A DNA stretch of 64,000 nucleotides from NCBI GenBank assembly GCA_964422155.1, contig CAYQZZ010000004.1, forward strand, positions 1 through 64,000, read 5' to 3'. A program made the translations under genes and the position numbers. Positions 7,871 to 15,694 of this stretch are shown here, in pieces; position 1 is the stretch's first letter, and each line of letters opens with the position of its first letter. The notes beneath the pieces are model-generated. The model was given only the letters and a program-made list of their open reading frames with translations, had not been told where the DNA came from and made no database searches. The DNA is from JBGPRB01 sp964422155 (GTDB taxonomy: Bacteria; Chloroflexota; Dehalococcoidia; Dehalococcoidales; RBG-16-60-22).

Positions 7871-9058
7871 TTACCTCTCTACCAACTTCCCCATTATTTT
7901 ATACCCTTCCTCCACAAAAACTCCAGTTCTTTTTGCTTCGTTTTCGGTGAACCTTTTAGCACCGTTAGGTTTTATTCCCTGCCCCCAGATTAAAAATGGC
8001 ACAGGTTCGGCGGTGTGTGTACGGACTGTTATCGGGGTGGGGTGGTCGGGCATAATCAGGACCCGCAAATCTTCCCCCCGACATGATAAGAGACGACTTA
8101 TGACTTCTTCATCTATTTTCCGAATGGCCTCTATTTTACCGTCGATATCGCCTTCATGGCCGGCTTCATCGGGCGCCTCGATATGGACCACCACCAGGTC
8201 GTGCTTTTTGAGAGATTCTAAAGCGCCGACCACCTGAGCAGCATTGTCGTTATCGGGACCATCGGTCACACCCTTAATATTCAGGATATCCATGCCAACC
8301 ATCCTGGCCAGTCCTCTTAAGAGGTCGACCCCTGACGTCATGGCGGCAGCTAGACCATAAACCTTTTTAAAGGCGGGCATATCCGGCACCTGACCGCTGC
8401 CCCAGAAAAGCCAGATAGTGGTAACGGGCGGTTCGCCCCGTTTCTCGCGTCCTACGTTGATTTTATGACCTCTCAGCAGGGTCTCAGAGCGCGCCATGAG
8501 GTTGCGCAGGAAGTCGCTGCCCACACCCCTGGGCAGGTATTCTTTCACGAGCCTGCCGGGGATATCGTGGGGCGGGGTACAGGTGGCTTTCAAGGTTTCC
8601 TTATGCCCTTTTATTTTTAATATATGCCGGTAGCTGACGCCGGGGTAAAATTTTACTTCATCGTTTCCGATTTCTTCATTAAGTGCCTTGATAATTTCCC
8701 CGGCCTCATCGGTGCTGATATGTCCGGCGCTGTAGTCAAACATCTTACCGTCCCGTACCGTCACCAGGTTGCACCGAAAAACTACCTCCCTTTCGCCGAT
8801 ATCTATATCCAGGCTCTTTGCCTCGATAGATGCCCGACCTTTGTAATAAATCGTCGGGTCATATCCCATTACCGACATACAGGCGCAGGCGCTGCTCGGC
8901 TCTAAACCCGGTGGTACGGTACGCACCAGCCCCGATGTTCCCTCTACTGCCATCGCATCAAAGTTGGAGGTCCGGGCTAGCTCCAGGCAGGTCTGGCCGC
9001 CGCGCTCCTTTAGAGGCAGACCGGCGGCTCCATCAATTATCAGAACGCAGTATTTCAT
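7871..9058 (-). CDS. apgM: ApgM-family phosphoglycerate mutase-like protein, possible homoserine kinase analogue
   Basis: 395 residues of the alkaline-phosphatase superfamily, archaeal-type cofactor-independent phosphoglycerate mutase (COG3635). Metal-binding motifs are visible: IIDGAAG near the N-terminus, the Ser-containing SACACMSVMGYDP region with the likely catalytic serine, HIEAPDEAGHEGD and IMPDHPTP near the C-terminus. The annotated reaction interconverts 2- and 3-phosphoglycerate. Bacterial members beside threonine-pathway genes have been proposed to act as an alternative homoserine kinase, and here the gene heads an operon ending in lysC, so that reading deserves equal weight. No Shine-Dalgarno sequence is obvious before the ATG. 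Confidence 0.88.
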   Translation of the reverse strand: MKYCVLIIDGAAGLPLKERGGQTCLELARTSNFDAMAVEGTSGLVRTVPPGLEPSSACACMSVMGYDPTIYYKGRASIEAKSLDIDIGEREVVFRCNLVTVRDGKMFDYSAGHISTDEAGEIIKALNEEIGNDEVKFYPGVSYRHILKIKGHKETLKATCTPPHDIPGRLVKEYLPRGVGSDFLRNLMARSETLLRGHKINVGREKRGEPPVTTIWLFWGSGQVPDMPAFKKVYGLAAAMTSGVDLLRGLARMVGMDILNIKGVTDGPDNDNAAQVVGALESLKKHDLVVVHIEAPDEAGHEGDIDGKIEAIRKIDEEVISRLLSCRGEDLRVLIMPDHPTPITVRTHTAEPVPFLIWGQGIKPNGAKRFTENEAKRTGVFVEEGYKIMGKLVER

Positions 9059-9150
9059 ATATACTTGTCAAAAAAATATATTGCGCATATACTCATATAC
9101 GTTATTACGCATTTACGCCTTATAATATTATGTTCCCTTCCCTTCCTCCT

Positions 9151-9196
9151 GGATTCCAGCTGAAGTTTACCCCGATTTCATCGGGGCTGGAATGAC
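9151..9196. repeat. Interspersed repeat family B, partial copy 2
   Basis: GGATTCCAGC at the left pairs with GCTGGAATGAC at the right, and the core contains CCCCGATTTCATCGGGG, itself a hairpin. It matches one end of the copies at 119 and 43.5 kb. It lies between apgM and tRNA-Pro. Confidence 0.55.
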
Positions 9197-9278
9197 AACC
9201 TCAGTAATGGTTTCAGAGTAAAGCATTTCCTGACTTCTTCTTGCCTTATTGACCTTTAGAGATTTATAATAAGTCCGA

Positions 9279-9354
9279 CGGGGCGTAGCGCAGTCTGGTT
9301 TAGCGCGCAGCGTTCGGGACGCTGAGGTCGGTGGTTCAAATCCACTCGCCCCGA
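9279..9354 (+). tRNA. tRNA-Pro (anticodon CGG)
   Basis: The acceptor stem CGGGGCG (9279-9285) pairs with CGCCCCG (9347-9353), with discriminator A at 9354. The D-stem is GCGC/GCGC. The anticodon stem-loop is CAGCG-TTCGGGA-CGCTG, giving anticodon CGG. The T-arm is GGTGG-TTCAAAT-CCACT. CCA is encoded at 9355-9357. The last 25 nt recur almost exactly at 9965-9989, beyond a toxin-antitoxin pair, marking this tRNA as an integration site. Confidence 0.96.
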
Positions 9355-9361
9355 CCATCCT
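9337..9361 (+). repeat. attL-like direct repeat (3' end of tRNA-Pro)
   Basis: 25 nt starting CAAATCC and ending GACCATCCT, covering the T-arm and acceptor 3' half plus CCA. It matches 9965-9989 at 24 of 25 positions (A at 9344, G at 9972). The same-orientation pair flanks the toxin-antitoxin genes exactly, as expected for site-specific integration into a tRNA 3' end. Confidence 0.8.
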
Positions 9362-9624
9362 CACAGTCCTTTATAAGTGCTTTCGCTCCTTCGTGCAATT
9401 CTTTCTACATAGACAATTCCGTGCTCATTATCAACGAAATAAATAACCCTATAATTCCTTACTCTTATACGATATAAATTCGTTCCTACTATCTTCTTCG
9501 AACGTATCAACCATGGTTCTTCTTCAAGAGAATGAAGTATCCCGGATACAGCAAGAAAATCCTTTGGGTTTAGATGGAGAATTGCTTTTTCAGCCTCGCG
9601 ACTAAGGACTATTTTATATTTCAC
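9361..9624 (-). CDS. RelE/ParE-family toxin
   Basis: 87 residues with the compact RelE/ParE fold signature: VLSREAEKAILHL at the N-terminus, then SKKIVGTNLYRIRVRNYRVIY, and a C-terminal VERIARRSESTY strand. RelE members cleave mRNA on the ribosome. ParE members poison gyrase. The C-terminal RRSESTY with basic residues favours the RelE type, but this is not certain. The start is GTG and overlaps the antitoxin stop by 4 nt (GTGA), so translation is coupled. Its TGA stop (9361-9363) begins at the last base of the tRNA-derived repeat. Confidence 0.85.
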   Translation of the reverse strand: MKYKIVLSREAEKAILHLNPKDFLAVSGILHSLEEEPWLIRSKKIVGTNLYRIRVRNYRVIYFVDNEHGIVYVERIARRSESTYKGL

Positions 9625-9890
9625 CTGTCTTTATGACTTTCTTTCCATTTGCGTTCTACTTCTTCCAGGGAAATATATTCTTGGTTTCCCTTTTTTCTTT
9701 CTCTTAAAATTTCTCGTACATCCTCATCATCTTCAATAATTTCCAGGACGGCCTTCCTAATTAGGTTTGACATCGAAGTCCGCCGTTCGAATGCCATACG
9801 CCTTAACGCTTCATGATGTTCCTCCGTCAAGAAAATGGTCGTCCTCTTGAGAACGGTTTTTTTCTTGTTCTTAGTATTTGTAGTCGTCAT
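9621..9890 (-). CDS. Ribbon-helix-helix antitoxin
   Basis: 89 residues from the ATG at 9890, chosen because GAGGGGGTG lies just before it. An ATG at 9914 is also in frame but has no ribosome site. A Lys/Thr-rich start leads into KRTTIFLTEEHHEALRRMAFERRTSMSNLIRKAVLE, a CopG/RHH DNA-binding domain. The acidic tail (EDDEDVREI to the C-terminus) would wrap the RelE-like toxin encoded immediately downstream. It probably represses its own operon through the palindrome at 9919-9938. Confidence 0.85.
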   Translation of the reverse strand: MTTTNTKNKKKTVLKRTTIFLTEEHHEALRRMAFERRTSMSNLIRKAVLEIIEDDEDVREILRERKKGNQEYISLEEVERKWKESHKDR

Positions 9891-9918
9891 CTTTATCACC
9901 CCCTCGTAAATCATAGTA

Positions 9919-9938
9919 ACATATAAACACTTATATGT
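9919..9938. promoter_or_regulatory. Palindromic operator upstream of the antitoxin gene
   Basis: ACATATAA (9919-9926), ACAC, TTATATGT (9931-9938): a perfect 8-bp inverted repeat 29 nt before the antitoxin ATG. A further TATATGT half-site follows to the right. Autorepression by the RHH antitoxin is the family norm. Binding here is inferred. Confidence 0.6.
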
Positions 9939-9964
9939 CTATATGTTTACCAAGAAATGGAGGG

Positions 9965-9989
9965 CAAATCCGCTCGCCCCGACCATCCT
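9965..9989 (+). repeat. attR-like direct repeat (copy of tRNA-Pro 3' end)
   Basis: 24 of 25 bases match 9337-9361. No tRNA 5' half precedes it, so it is not a second tRNA. It directly abuts the mazG stop codon (9989-9991), so before insertion tRNA-Pro and mazG would have been adjacent and convergent. Confidence 0.8.
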
Positions 9990-10816
9990 TAAACCACCCC
10001 CCTTTTCGCCTCCTCCCATAGCTCATTTTGTTCTTTGAAAGACATTTTATCAAGGCTGAATCCGCGCTTTCGGCACAGCTCTTCCATATATGCGAAGCGT
10101 TTATAAAATCGCTGGTTCGCTTCCCTTAGCGCCGCCTCCGGGTCTACCCCCTCCCGCCGTATGATATTGGCAAGAGTAAAAAGCAGGTCGCCGTATTCCT
10201 GCGCTTTTTCTTCCTGGTTGGCCGCCTCCTGTACCTCCCTTATCTCTTCCACCAGCTTTTCGATAACCCCCTCGATGTCTTCCCAGTCGAAGCCGACCCG
10301 TGCTACCCGACGCTGAATCTCGTAAGCATAACCCAGTGCTGGCATGTTTTTCGGAACTCCCTCCAGCATGGATGCGCCCTCTTCCCGTTCCTCCCGCTTG
10401 AGGGCCTCCCAGTTGTGCATCACTTCCTCGGCATCGCTAGCTTTCCCGGAACCGAAAACATGAGGGTGGCGGTGTATTATCTTTTCCGTGATGCTTTTAA
10501 TTACGTCGCCTATCTTAAATTCTTTATTATCGGCGGCAATCTGGGCGTGGAGTACAATCTGCAGCAGCAGATCGCCCAGCTCTTCGCAAAGCTTCGATGC
10601 GTCCCCTTCGTCGAGCGCCTCCAGTACCTCATAGCACTCTGACAGCAGGTTCCCCCGCAGCGTGGTATGGGTCTGCTGCCTGTCCCACGGGCATCCGTCC
10701 GGAGCACGCAGTCGGGCGATTATATCCACCAGCGCATCGAATTTTCTTAAATCCTTCGGTAAAGACAAACGTTCCTCCTCAATCATGATTATACAGGCTG
10801 AACATGGGTGGAGCAA
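9989..10816 (-). CDS. mazG: MazG nucleoside triphosphate pyrophosphohydrolase
   Basis: 275 residues with two tandem MazG domains, each with the paired acidic metal motif: ECYEVLEAL...EELGDLL in the N-terminal domain and EIREVQEA...EYGDLLF in the C-terminal one. It hydrolyses NTPs, including abnormal ones, to NMP and pyrophosphate and can lower (p)ppGpp. The 5' end is uncertain: an in-frame ATG at 10786 would remove ten residues (MLHPCSACII), and neither start has a clear ribosome site. It lies 24 nt downstream of fmt and is probably co-transcribed with it. The 3' end abuts the tRNA-derived repeat. Confidence 0.92.
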   Translation of the reverse strand: MLHPCSACIIMIEEERLSLPKDLRKFDALVDIIARLRAPDGCPWDRQQTHTTLRGNLLSECYEVLEALDEGDASKLCEELGDLLLQIVLHAQIAADNKEFKIGDVIKSITEKIIHRHPHVFGSGKASDAEEVMHNWEALKREEREEGASMLEGVPKNMPALGYAYEIQRRVARVGFDWEDIEGVIEKLVEEIREVQEAANQEEKAQEYGDLLFTLANIIRREGVDPEAALREANQRFYKRFAYMEELCRKRGFSLDKMSFKEQNELWEEAKRGVV

Positions 10817-10840
10817 GAAAAAGAGCGTAGAGGTTTCTTA

Positions 10841-11779
10841 CTAGCCGGGCAGCACCGACCCGATGAAGTCCCGCTGTCCCCTCAGAAAATCTGCGGCGTT
10901 TACAGCTCTTTTACCCGCGAGCTGCACCTCGAGCACGCCCAGTATACCCTCGCCGCAAGCGATACCCAGCACTACCTCGCTTCCGGGGAGAGCCACCACC
11001 CGCCCTGCTTCTAAAGTACCCCCGCCAGGCAGGACTGCCGCCTCGATGATTTTAAGCTGTTTGCCCCGCCAGGTCGTATAACACCCGGGCCAGGGATAGT
11101 AAGCCCGCACACGCCGCCAGATTGCCACCGCCGGCAGCCGCCAGTCAATTTCTCCATCCCCCTTTTTGACCTGCGGGAAATAAGTAGCCCCCTTATCATC
11201 CTGGGGTCGGGGCGTAATTTCGCCGCGACACCATCCTATCAGGGCTTCCTGAAGCAGGTCCGCCCCTACTAAAGAAAGCTTATCGGTGAGCGTCCCGGCA
11301 TTATCCCGCGGCGATACCGGCACAGCGGCCATCGATAGTATGGGACCGGTATCCAGTTCCTTCCGTATAAGCATGATGCTGACCCCGGTAAATTCATCAC
11401 CGGCAAGTATCGCTGCCGTCACCGGCGAGGCTCCGCGGTGCCTGGGCAGCAAGGAAAAGTGGACATTAACGCACTGGTAAGGCGGGATGTCCAGTACCGT
11501 TTGCGGCAGAATATGTCCGAAGGCGCATACAACGATTACATCGGGTTTGAACTCTGCCAGCCGCGTTATCGCTTCCTCCGACCTGAAACTGGCAGGCTGT
11601 ACCACCGGCACTCCCCACCTCAGGGCCGCCTTTTTTACCGGCGGAGGAACCAGAGCACGCCCGCGCCCGGCAGGCCTGTCCGGCTGGGTATAAACAGCAA
11701 CAACATCATACCGATTGACGAGAAGGTGCTCCAGAGATGGCACGGAAAACTCGGGCGAACCCATGTAAACAATTCTCAA
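10841..11779 (-). CDS. fmt: Methionyl-tRNA formyltransferase
   Basis: 312 residues, normal length. The formyl-THF-binding and catalytic segment NVHFSLLPRHRGASP, with the catalytic Asn and His, is intact, as is the later Asp in RKELDTGPIL. The N-terminus RIVYMGSPEFSVPSLEHL is diagnostic. It formylates initiator Met-tRNA. It is followed by mazG on the same strand and lies divergent to dnaA across a 379-nt gap. Confidence 0.97.
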   Translation of the reverse strand: MRIVYMGSPEFSVPSLEHLLVNRYDVVAVYTQPDRPAGRGRALVPPPVKKAALRWGVPVVQPASFRSEEAITRLAEFKPDVIVVCAFGHILPQTVLDIPPYQCVNVHFSLLPRHRGASPVTAAILAGDEFTGVSIMLIRKELDTGPILSMAAVPVSPRDNAGTLTDKLSLVGADLLQEALIGWCRGEITPRPQDDKGATYFPQVKKGDGEIDWRLPAVAIWRRVRAYYPWPGCYTTWRGKQLKIIEAAVLPGGGTLEAGRVVALPGSEVVLGIACGEGILGVLEVQLAGKRAVNAADFLRGQRDFIGSVLPG

Positions 11780-12158
11780 TTTATGCCTCCCGACTTAAAA
11801 ATTTTATCACTAAATATATTTTTCAACAAGCATTTTTTTTATAGGCTGGCAACCCCTGAAAACCAGCAAAATAAACAGGTGGAAAGAGGTTGTAAGGGTA
11901 AAAAATATTGGTCACTGTCCCCCAAAAAGATTCGCTAGGTTGGTCGCCGCCCACAAAAAGGTTTGCCAGGGAGAGGTTGCCGGTAGTATGCTAGGTGGTG
12001 TTAATAAATTAATCGTTTATTAACATTTTTTCCATAGAACCCGCCAAAACAGGCGGGGAATCCAGATGTTTTCCTAAATAGGGTGAACTTTTGCTTAAAT
12101 CAGGATAGGGGGTTTTTTTGTCTGCTCAGATGTATTATAGCAGGCAATTGACGTATAT
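11780..12158. other. Intergenic region between fmt and dnaA
   Basis: No convincing gene. AT-rich, with an 8-bp palindrome TTAATAAA/TTTATTAA at 12001-12023 and a hairpin CCCGCC/GGCGGG at 12039-12056. Divergent promoters for fmt and dnaA must lie here. I looked for DnaA boxes (TTATNCACA on either strand) and saw none, so I do not call an origin. Confidence 0.5.
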
Positions 12159-13526
12159 ATGGAATTAACTCGAACGCGGACGCCGCAGGAAATATGGGAA
12201 ACCGCCCTGGGCGAACTCCAGGTACAGGTCAGTAAGCCGAATTACCGAACCTGGTTCAGCAAGACCATCGGGTTGAGCTATCAGGATAATCAGTTCGTCA
12301 TCGGGGTTCCTAACACGTTCGCGGCTGAATACCTGGAGAAGAACCAGCGCTCCCTCATCGAAAAGGCCCTCATCGGGCTCACATCACCCGATGTACAGGT
12401 GGTTTTTCAGGTTAATGGCAAATCCCATCAACAGCATGCCAGCACAGAAAGCGGGCCGGCCATGCCCACACCCTCGCCGACCTATATCAGGCTTAATCCG
12501 AACTATGTTTTCGACTCGTTCGTCGAAGGCAGCGGTAACCGCCTGGCCCGTGCCGCAGCTCTATCCGTTGCCCAGAACCCCGGCCAGAGCTACAACCCCC
12601 TTTTCATCTACGGTGGAGCCGGCCTCGGTAAGACACACCTGCTTCACGCTATCGGGCAGGCGGCCTCGGCCAACCATATTAACGTCATCTGTTCCAGCGC
12701 CGAGCAGTTCACTAATGAGTTCGTCACCGCCCTGCGCGAGAAAACCTCCGAGGAGTTCCGTAATAAGTACCGCAGTATCGGTATGCTGCTTATCGACGAC
12801 ATCCATTTTATCAGTGGAAAAGAGCAGACCGAAGAGAGCTTCTTCCACACCTTTAACGAGCTGCACAATACCAACCGGCAGATAGTTATCACCAGCGATT
12901 GTCCGCCCAAGTCGATGCCCCTGCTGGAAGAGCGTTTGCGTTCCCGTTTCGAATGGGGACTTATTGTCGATATACAGCCGCCTGATTATGAAACGCGGCT
13001 GGCTATACTGCAATCGAAAGCCCGACTGAAGGGCATCAACATCGCTTCGGAAATACTCGAGATGATAGCCAGGGACATACAAAGCAATGTCAGAGTACTG
13101 GAGGGCTCTCTCAACAGGGTGATTGCCCTCGCCAAGCTGCTGAAGACTACCCCTACCCTCGAAATCGCGACCAAGGCTCTGGAGGACGTCGCCAGTAAAG
13201 AGTACCTCGCAGACGATATTTCTCCCGACTCGATTATCGAAGCCGTGGCCGAAAGTTTTCATCTTTCCCGGGAGATATTGATGGGGCGGCAGAGGGATAA
13301 GGATACCTCTTTAGCCCGCCGTCTGGCCATGTACCTTATCCGGCAAGAGACTAATTACTCTCTCGCCCAGATAGGGCAGGAGCTGGGAAACCGCGATGCC
13401 GCCTCGGTAACCGCCGCCTGCAAGAAAATTGCCATTGACATCACTGGCAGCCACTTCCTGAAGCGACGCGTAAGCGATATTAAGAGACATCTCCAACCTA
13501 AAGCAGTTTCTAAAAACTCCGTTTAA
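12159..13526 (+). CDS. dnaA: Chromosomal replication initiator DnaA, with divergent box-reading residues
   Basis: 455 residues with the full four-domain layout: N-terminal helicase-loading domain (1-85), linker, AAA+ domain with Walker A GGAGLGKT (152-159) and Walker B LLIDDIHF, and a C-terminal helix-turn-helix. In the domain IV signature, where E. coli has RDHTTV, this protein has RDAASV (Arg412, Asp413, then Ala-Ala-Ser 414-416). These residues read bases of the DnaA box, so box specificity may be unusual. No Shine-Dalgarno sequence is seen before the ATG. It is followed by obg after an AT-rich gap. Confidence 0.97.
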   Translation: MELTRTRTPQEIWETALGELQVQVSKPNYRTWFSKTIGLSYQDNQFVIGVPNTFAAEYLEKNQRSLIEKALIGLTSPDVQVVFQVNGKSHQQHASTESGPAMPTPSPTYIRLNPNYVFDSFVEGSGNRLARAAALSVAQNPGQSYNPLFIYGGAGLGKTHLLHAIGQAASANHINVICSSAEQFTNEFVTALREKTSEEFRNKYRSIGMLLIDDIHFISGKEQTEESFFHTFNELHNTNRQIVITSDCPPKSMPLLEERLRSRFEWGLIVDIQPPDYETRLAILQSKARLKGINIASEILEMIARDIQSNVRVLEGSLNRVIALAKLLKTTPTLEIATKALEDVASKEYLADDISPDSIIEAVAESFHLSREILMGRQRDKDTSLARRLAMYLIRQETNYSLAQIGQELGNRDAASVTAACKKIAIDITGSHFLKRRVSDIKRHLQPKAVSKNSV

Positions 13527-13809
13527 ACTTTGTCATTTCCGCCATGCCATAATCCGTTGCTATAATTTTGTAGTCTTTTACTTTTGGCTTAATTTTTATT
13601 AATTATCGGTATATTTTGCGGGATTTTTGGGGATTTTTTGTTATCTTTTTAAAACGTCGTTATATATCAGCTTCCCCCACATGATTCATTATTTTTTACA
13701 GCTTTCCGATGGACAATCTGTATTATTATTAATATTACTGTATCCTTAACTTATCATAGTTGTTGTATAATCATATTATAAAATATAGATTTATTGGCAT
13801 TTCTGTACG
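13527..13809. other. Very AT-rich gap between dnaA and obg
   Basis: 283 nt dominated by T/A runs, with TATTTT, TTTTTAAAA and repeated TATTATTATTAATATTA words near 13720-13735. No ORF and no canonical DnaA box. Such a tract could be a duplex-unwinding element or simply hold the obg promoter. I cannot tell which. Confidence 0.4.
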
Positions 13810-15072
13810 ATGATTGATAAAGCGGAGATAGCGGTTAAGGCGGGAAGCGGTGGTAATGGTGTTGTCGGTTTCAGGAGAGAGATGTACGTACCCTACGGAG
13901 GACCGGACGGTGGTGACGGGGGTAATGGCGGCAATGTGGTGGTCAGGGCAGATGAGTCTATCGATAACCTGCGCAGGTACCGCCAGAAAAAGCCTAATCG
14001 CGCTGAAAACGGTCACAATGGTGCGGGAAACAGGAAGCATGGCAAGGACGGCGAGGACCTTGTACTGTCAGTACCGCCGGGAACAATTGTGACGTCAAAT
14101 GAAGAAGATGGCACCGAGGTATTACTGGCCGACCTTGAGAAGCCTGGCGACGAGGTGATTGTGGCCAAGGGGGGTAAAGGAGGGTGGGGCAATACTCATT
14201 ATAAATCTTCGACCAACCAGACGCCGCGTATTGCCCAGCGTGGAGAGACCGGAGAAGAACGGACAGTTCGCCTAGAGATGAGGTTGATTGCCGATGTCGG
14301 CATTATCGGTTACCCCAACGCTGGGAAATCGACGCTTCTGACGGCGGCATCGGCGGCCAGGCCGAAGGTCGCCAGCTATCCTTTCACCACCCTCGAGCCG
14401 GTACTGGGAGTCGTTGAGCGCGGTCTGGAAAGTTTTGTCATGGCGGAGATACCCGGCCTGATAGAAGGCGCCCATCTCGGCAAAGGACTCGGCCATGATT
14501 TCCTGCAGCACGCCATGCGCACCAAAATCCTCGTCCACCTGATAAGCGGCACCTCGGCATCGCCTAGTGAGGATATGCTGCGAGTCAACGAGGAACTTGC
14601 CCTGTTTGACCCGACTCTAGCGCGAAAGCCGCAGCTTGTAGCATTGAATAAAATCGACCTGCCCGAGGTACAGGAACGTCTTGAAGAGATAAAAGGTGAG
14701 ATTACAGGCGTTGGTATTAAGGCGCATTATATTTCGGCAGCAACGGGCCAGGGTGTCTCCATACTTATGGCAGAGGCGATGAAGGTCCTCAAGGCGGAGA
14801 CTGCCATGGAAAAGAGAGTCGAACTGCCCGTTAAGGTGTTTCGACCCCAGCCCAGGGAACCGCGTGTTAAAGTCACCAGGGAAGGTGATGAATACGTTAT
14901 ACACGCCCCGGACCTTGAGAGGATTATCGCGGGAGCCGGGGTCACACCTTCAGAGTTACGCTGGCAGTTGAATTACCAGCTTAACCGGATAGGCGCTAAT
15001 AAGACTCTGGAGAAGGCAGGGGTAAAATCCGGTGATAAAATCCGCTGTGGGGAGTTGACCTGGGAGTATTAA
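13810..15072 (+). CDS. obg: Obg-family GTPase
   Basis: 420 residues: a glycine-rich Obg domain (1-158), a GTPase domain with G1 GYPNAGKS (167-174), TTLEP and NKID (280-283), and a C-terminal OCT domain (about 345-420). It acts in 50S ribosome assembly and stress signalling. The G3 motif is EIPG (Glu213) where most Obg proteins have DxPG, a conservative change at the Mg-coordinating acid. nadD starts 5 nt after its stop, giving an obg-nadD-flavoprotein operon. Confidence 0.96.
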   Translation: MIDKAEIAVKAGSGGNGVVGFRREMYVPYGGPDGGDGGNGGNVVVRADESIDNLRRYRQKKPNRAENGHNGAGNRKHGKDGEDLVLSVPPGTIVTSNEEDGTEVLLADLEKPGDEVIVAKGGKGGWGNTHYKSSTNQTPRIAQRGETGEERTVRLEMRLIADVGIIGYPNAGKSTLLTAASAARPKVASYPFTTLEPVLGVVERGLESFVMAEIPGLIEGAHLGKGLGHDFLQHAMRTKILVHLISGTSASPSEDMLRVNEELALFDPTLARKPQLVALNKIDLPEVQERLEEIKGEITGVGIKAHYISAATGQGVSILMAEAMKVLKAETAMEKRVELPVKVFRPQPREPRVKVTREGDEYVIHAPDLERIIAGAGVTPSELRWQLNYQLNRIGANKTLEKAGVKSGDKIRCGELTWEY

Positions 15073-15076
15073 TTTT

Positions 15077-15694
15077 ATGAAGATAGGCGTGCTCGGTGGA
15101 ACTTTCGACCCGGTCCATCTGGGGCATATTATGATGGCCGAGGAAGCGAGAAAATCGCTGGGACTAAAGGAGGTGCTTCTGGTGCCGGCCGGTCAGCCGC
15201 TGACGAGGTCGGACGAACGGATAACATCTGCCGAACACCGTCTCCGGATGCTGCGCCTCGCGGTGGCCGGGAGTCCCCATCTTAAGGTTTCTACCGTAGA
15301 AATAGAGCGACCGGGCCCATCCTTTACCGTCGATACTATTGCCGAACTGAGACGGAAGTTCGGGGGCAAGGACGAGATATTTTTCATACTGGGTTGGGAC
15401 AGCCTGGCACAGTTACCTATCTGGAGAGAACCAGCGCGTATCATAAATATGTGTATTCTAGTAGCGGTTCCCCGCCCGGGCTGGACGCAGCCCAGCCTGA
15501 AGGCTTTGGAGAAGGATATACCGGGTATTTCGAAAAGGGTGGTGTTTTTGGAGAAACCACGGGTAGACATCAGCGCCACGGCCATAAGAGAAAAGGTGGC
15601 GAGGGGCGAATCTATAGATCATCTTGTCCCCGGACCGGTAGCCGATTACATTGAAAATCATGGCCTGTATAAAGCAGAGCAGGAGGTCAAATAG
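15077..15694 (+). CDS. nadD: Nicotinate-nucleotide adenylyltransferase
   Basis: 205 residues. The nucleotidyltransferase motif GGTFDPVHLGH is at 7-17 and the C-terminal ISATAIREKVARGE is the family's ISSTxIR motif. It converts NaMN and ATP to deamido-NAD, the penultimate step of NAD synthesis. It sits between obg and a flavoprotein gene with which it shares one base (TAG/GTG overlap). Confidence 0.96.
   Translation: MKIGVLGGTFDPVHLGHIMMAEEARKSLGLKEVLLVPAGQPLTRSDERITSAEHRLRMLRLAVAGSPHLKVSTVEIERPGPSFTVDTIAELRRKFGGKDEIFFILGWDSLAQLPIWREPARIINMCILVAVPRPGWTQPSLKALEKDIPGISKRVVFLEKPRVDISATAIREKVARGESIDHLVPGPVADYIENHGLYKAEQEVK

Noticed and set aside
9167..9364. Minus-strand ORF reading GASGFEPPTSASRT
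   Set aside because: It is the antisense of tRNA-Pro, a well-known false protein in databases.
12561..13262. 233-codon minus-strand ORF over dnaA
   Set aside because: Antisense shadow of dnaA.
11780..13809. Replication origin around dnaA
   Set aside because: AT-rich gaps are present, but I saw no DnaA-box cluster; without a skew plot I cannot support an origin.
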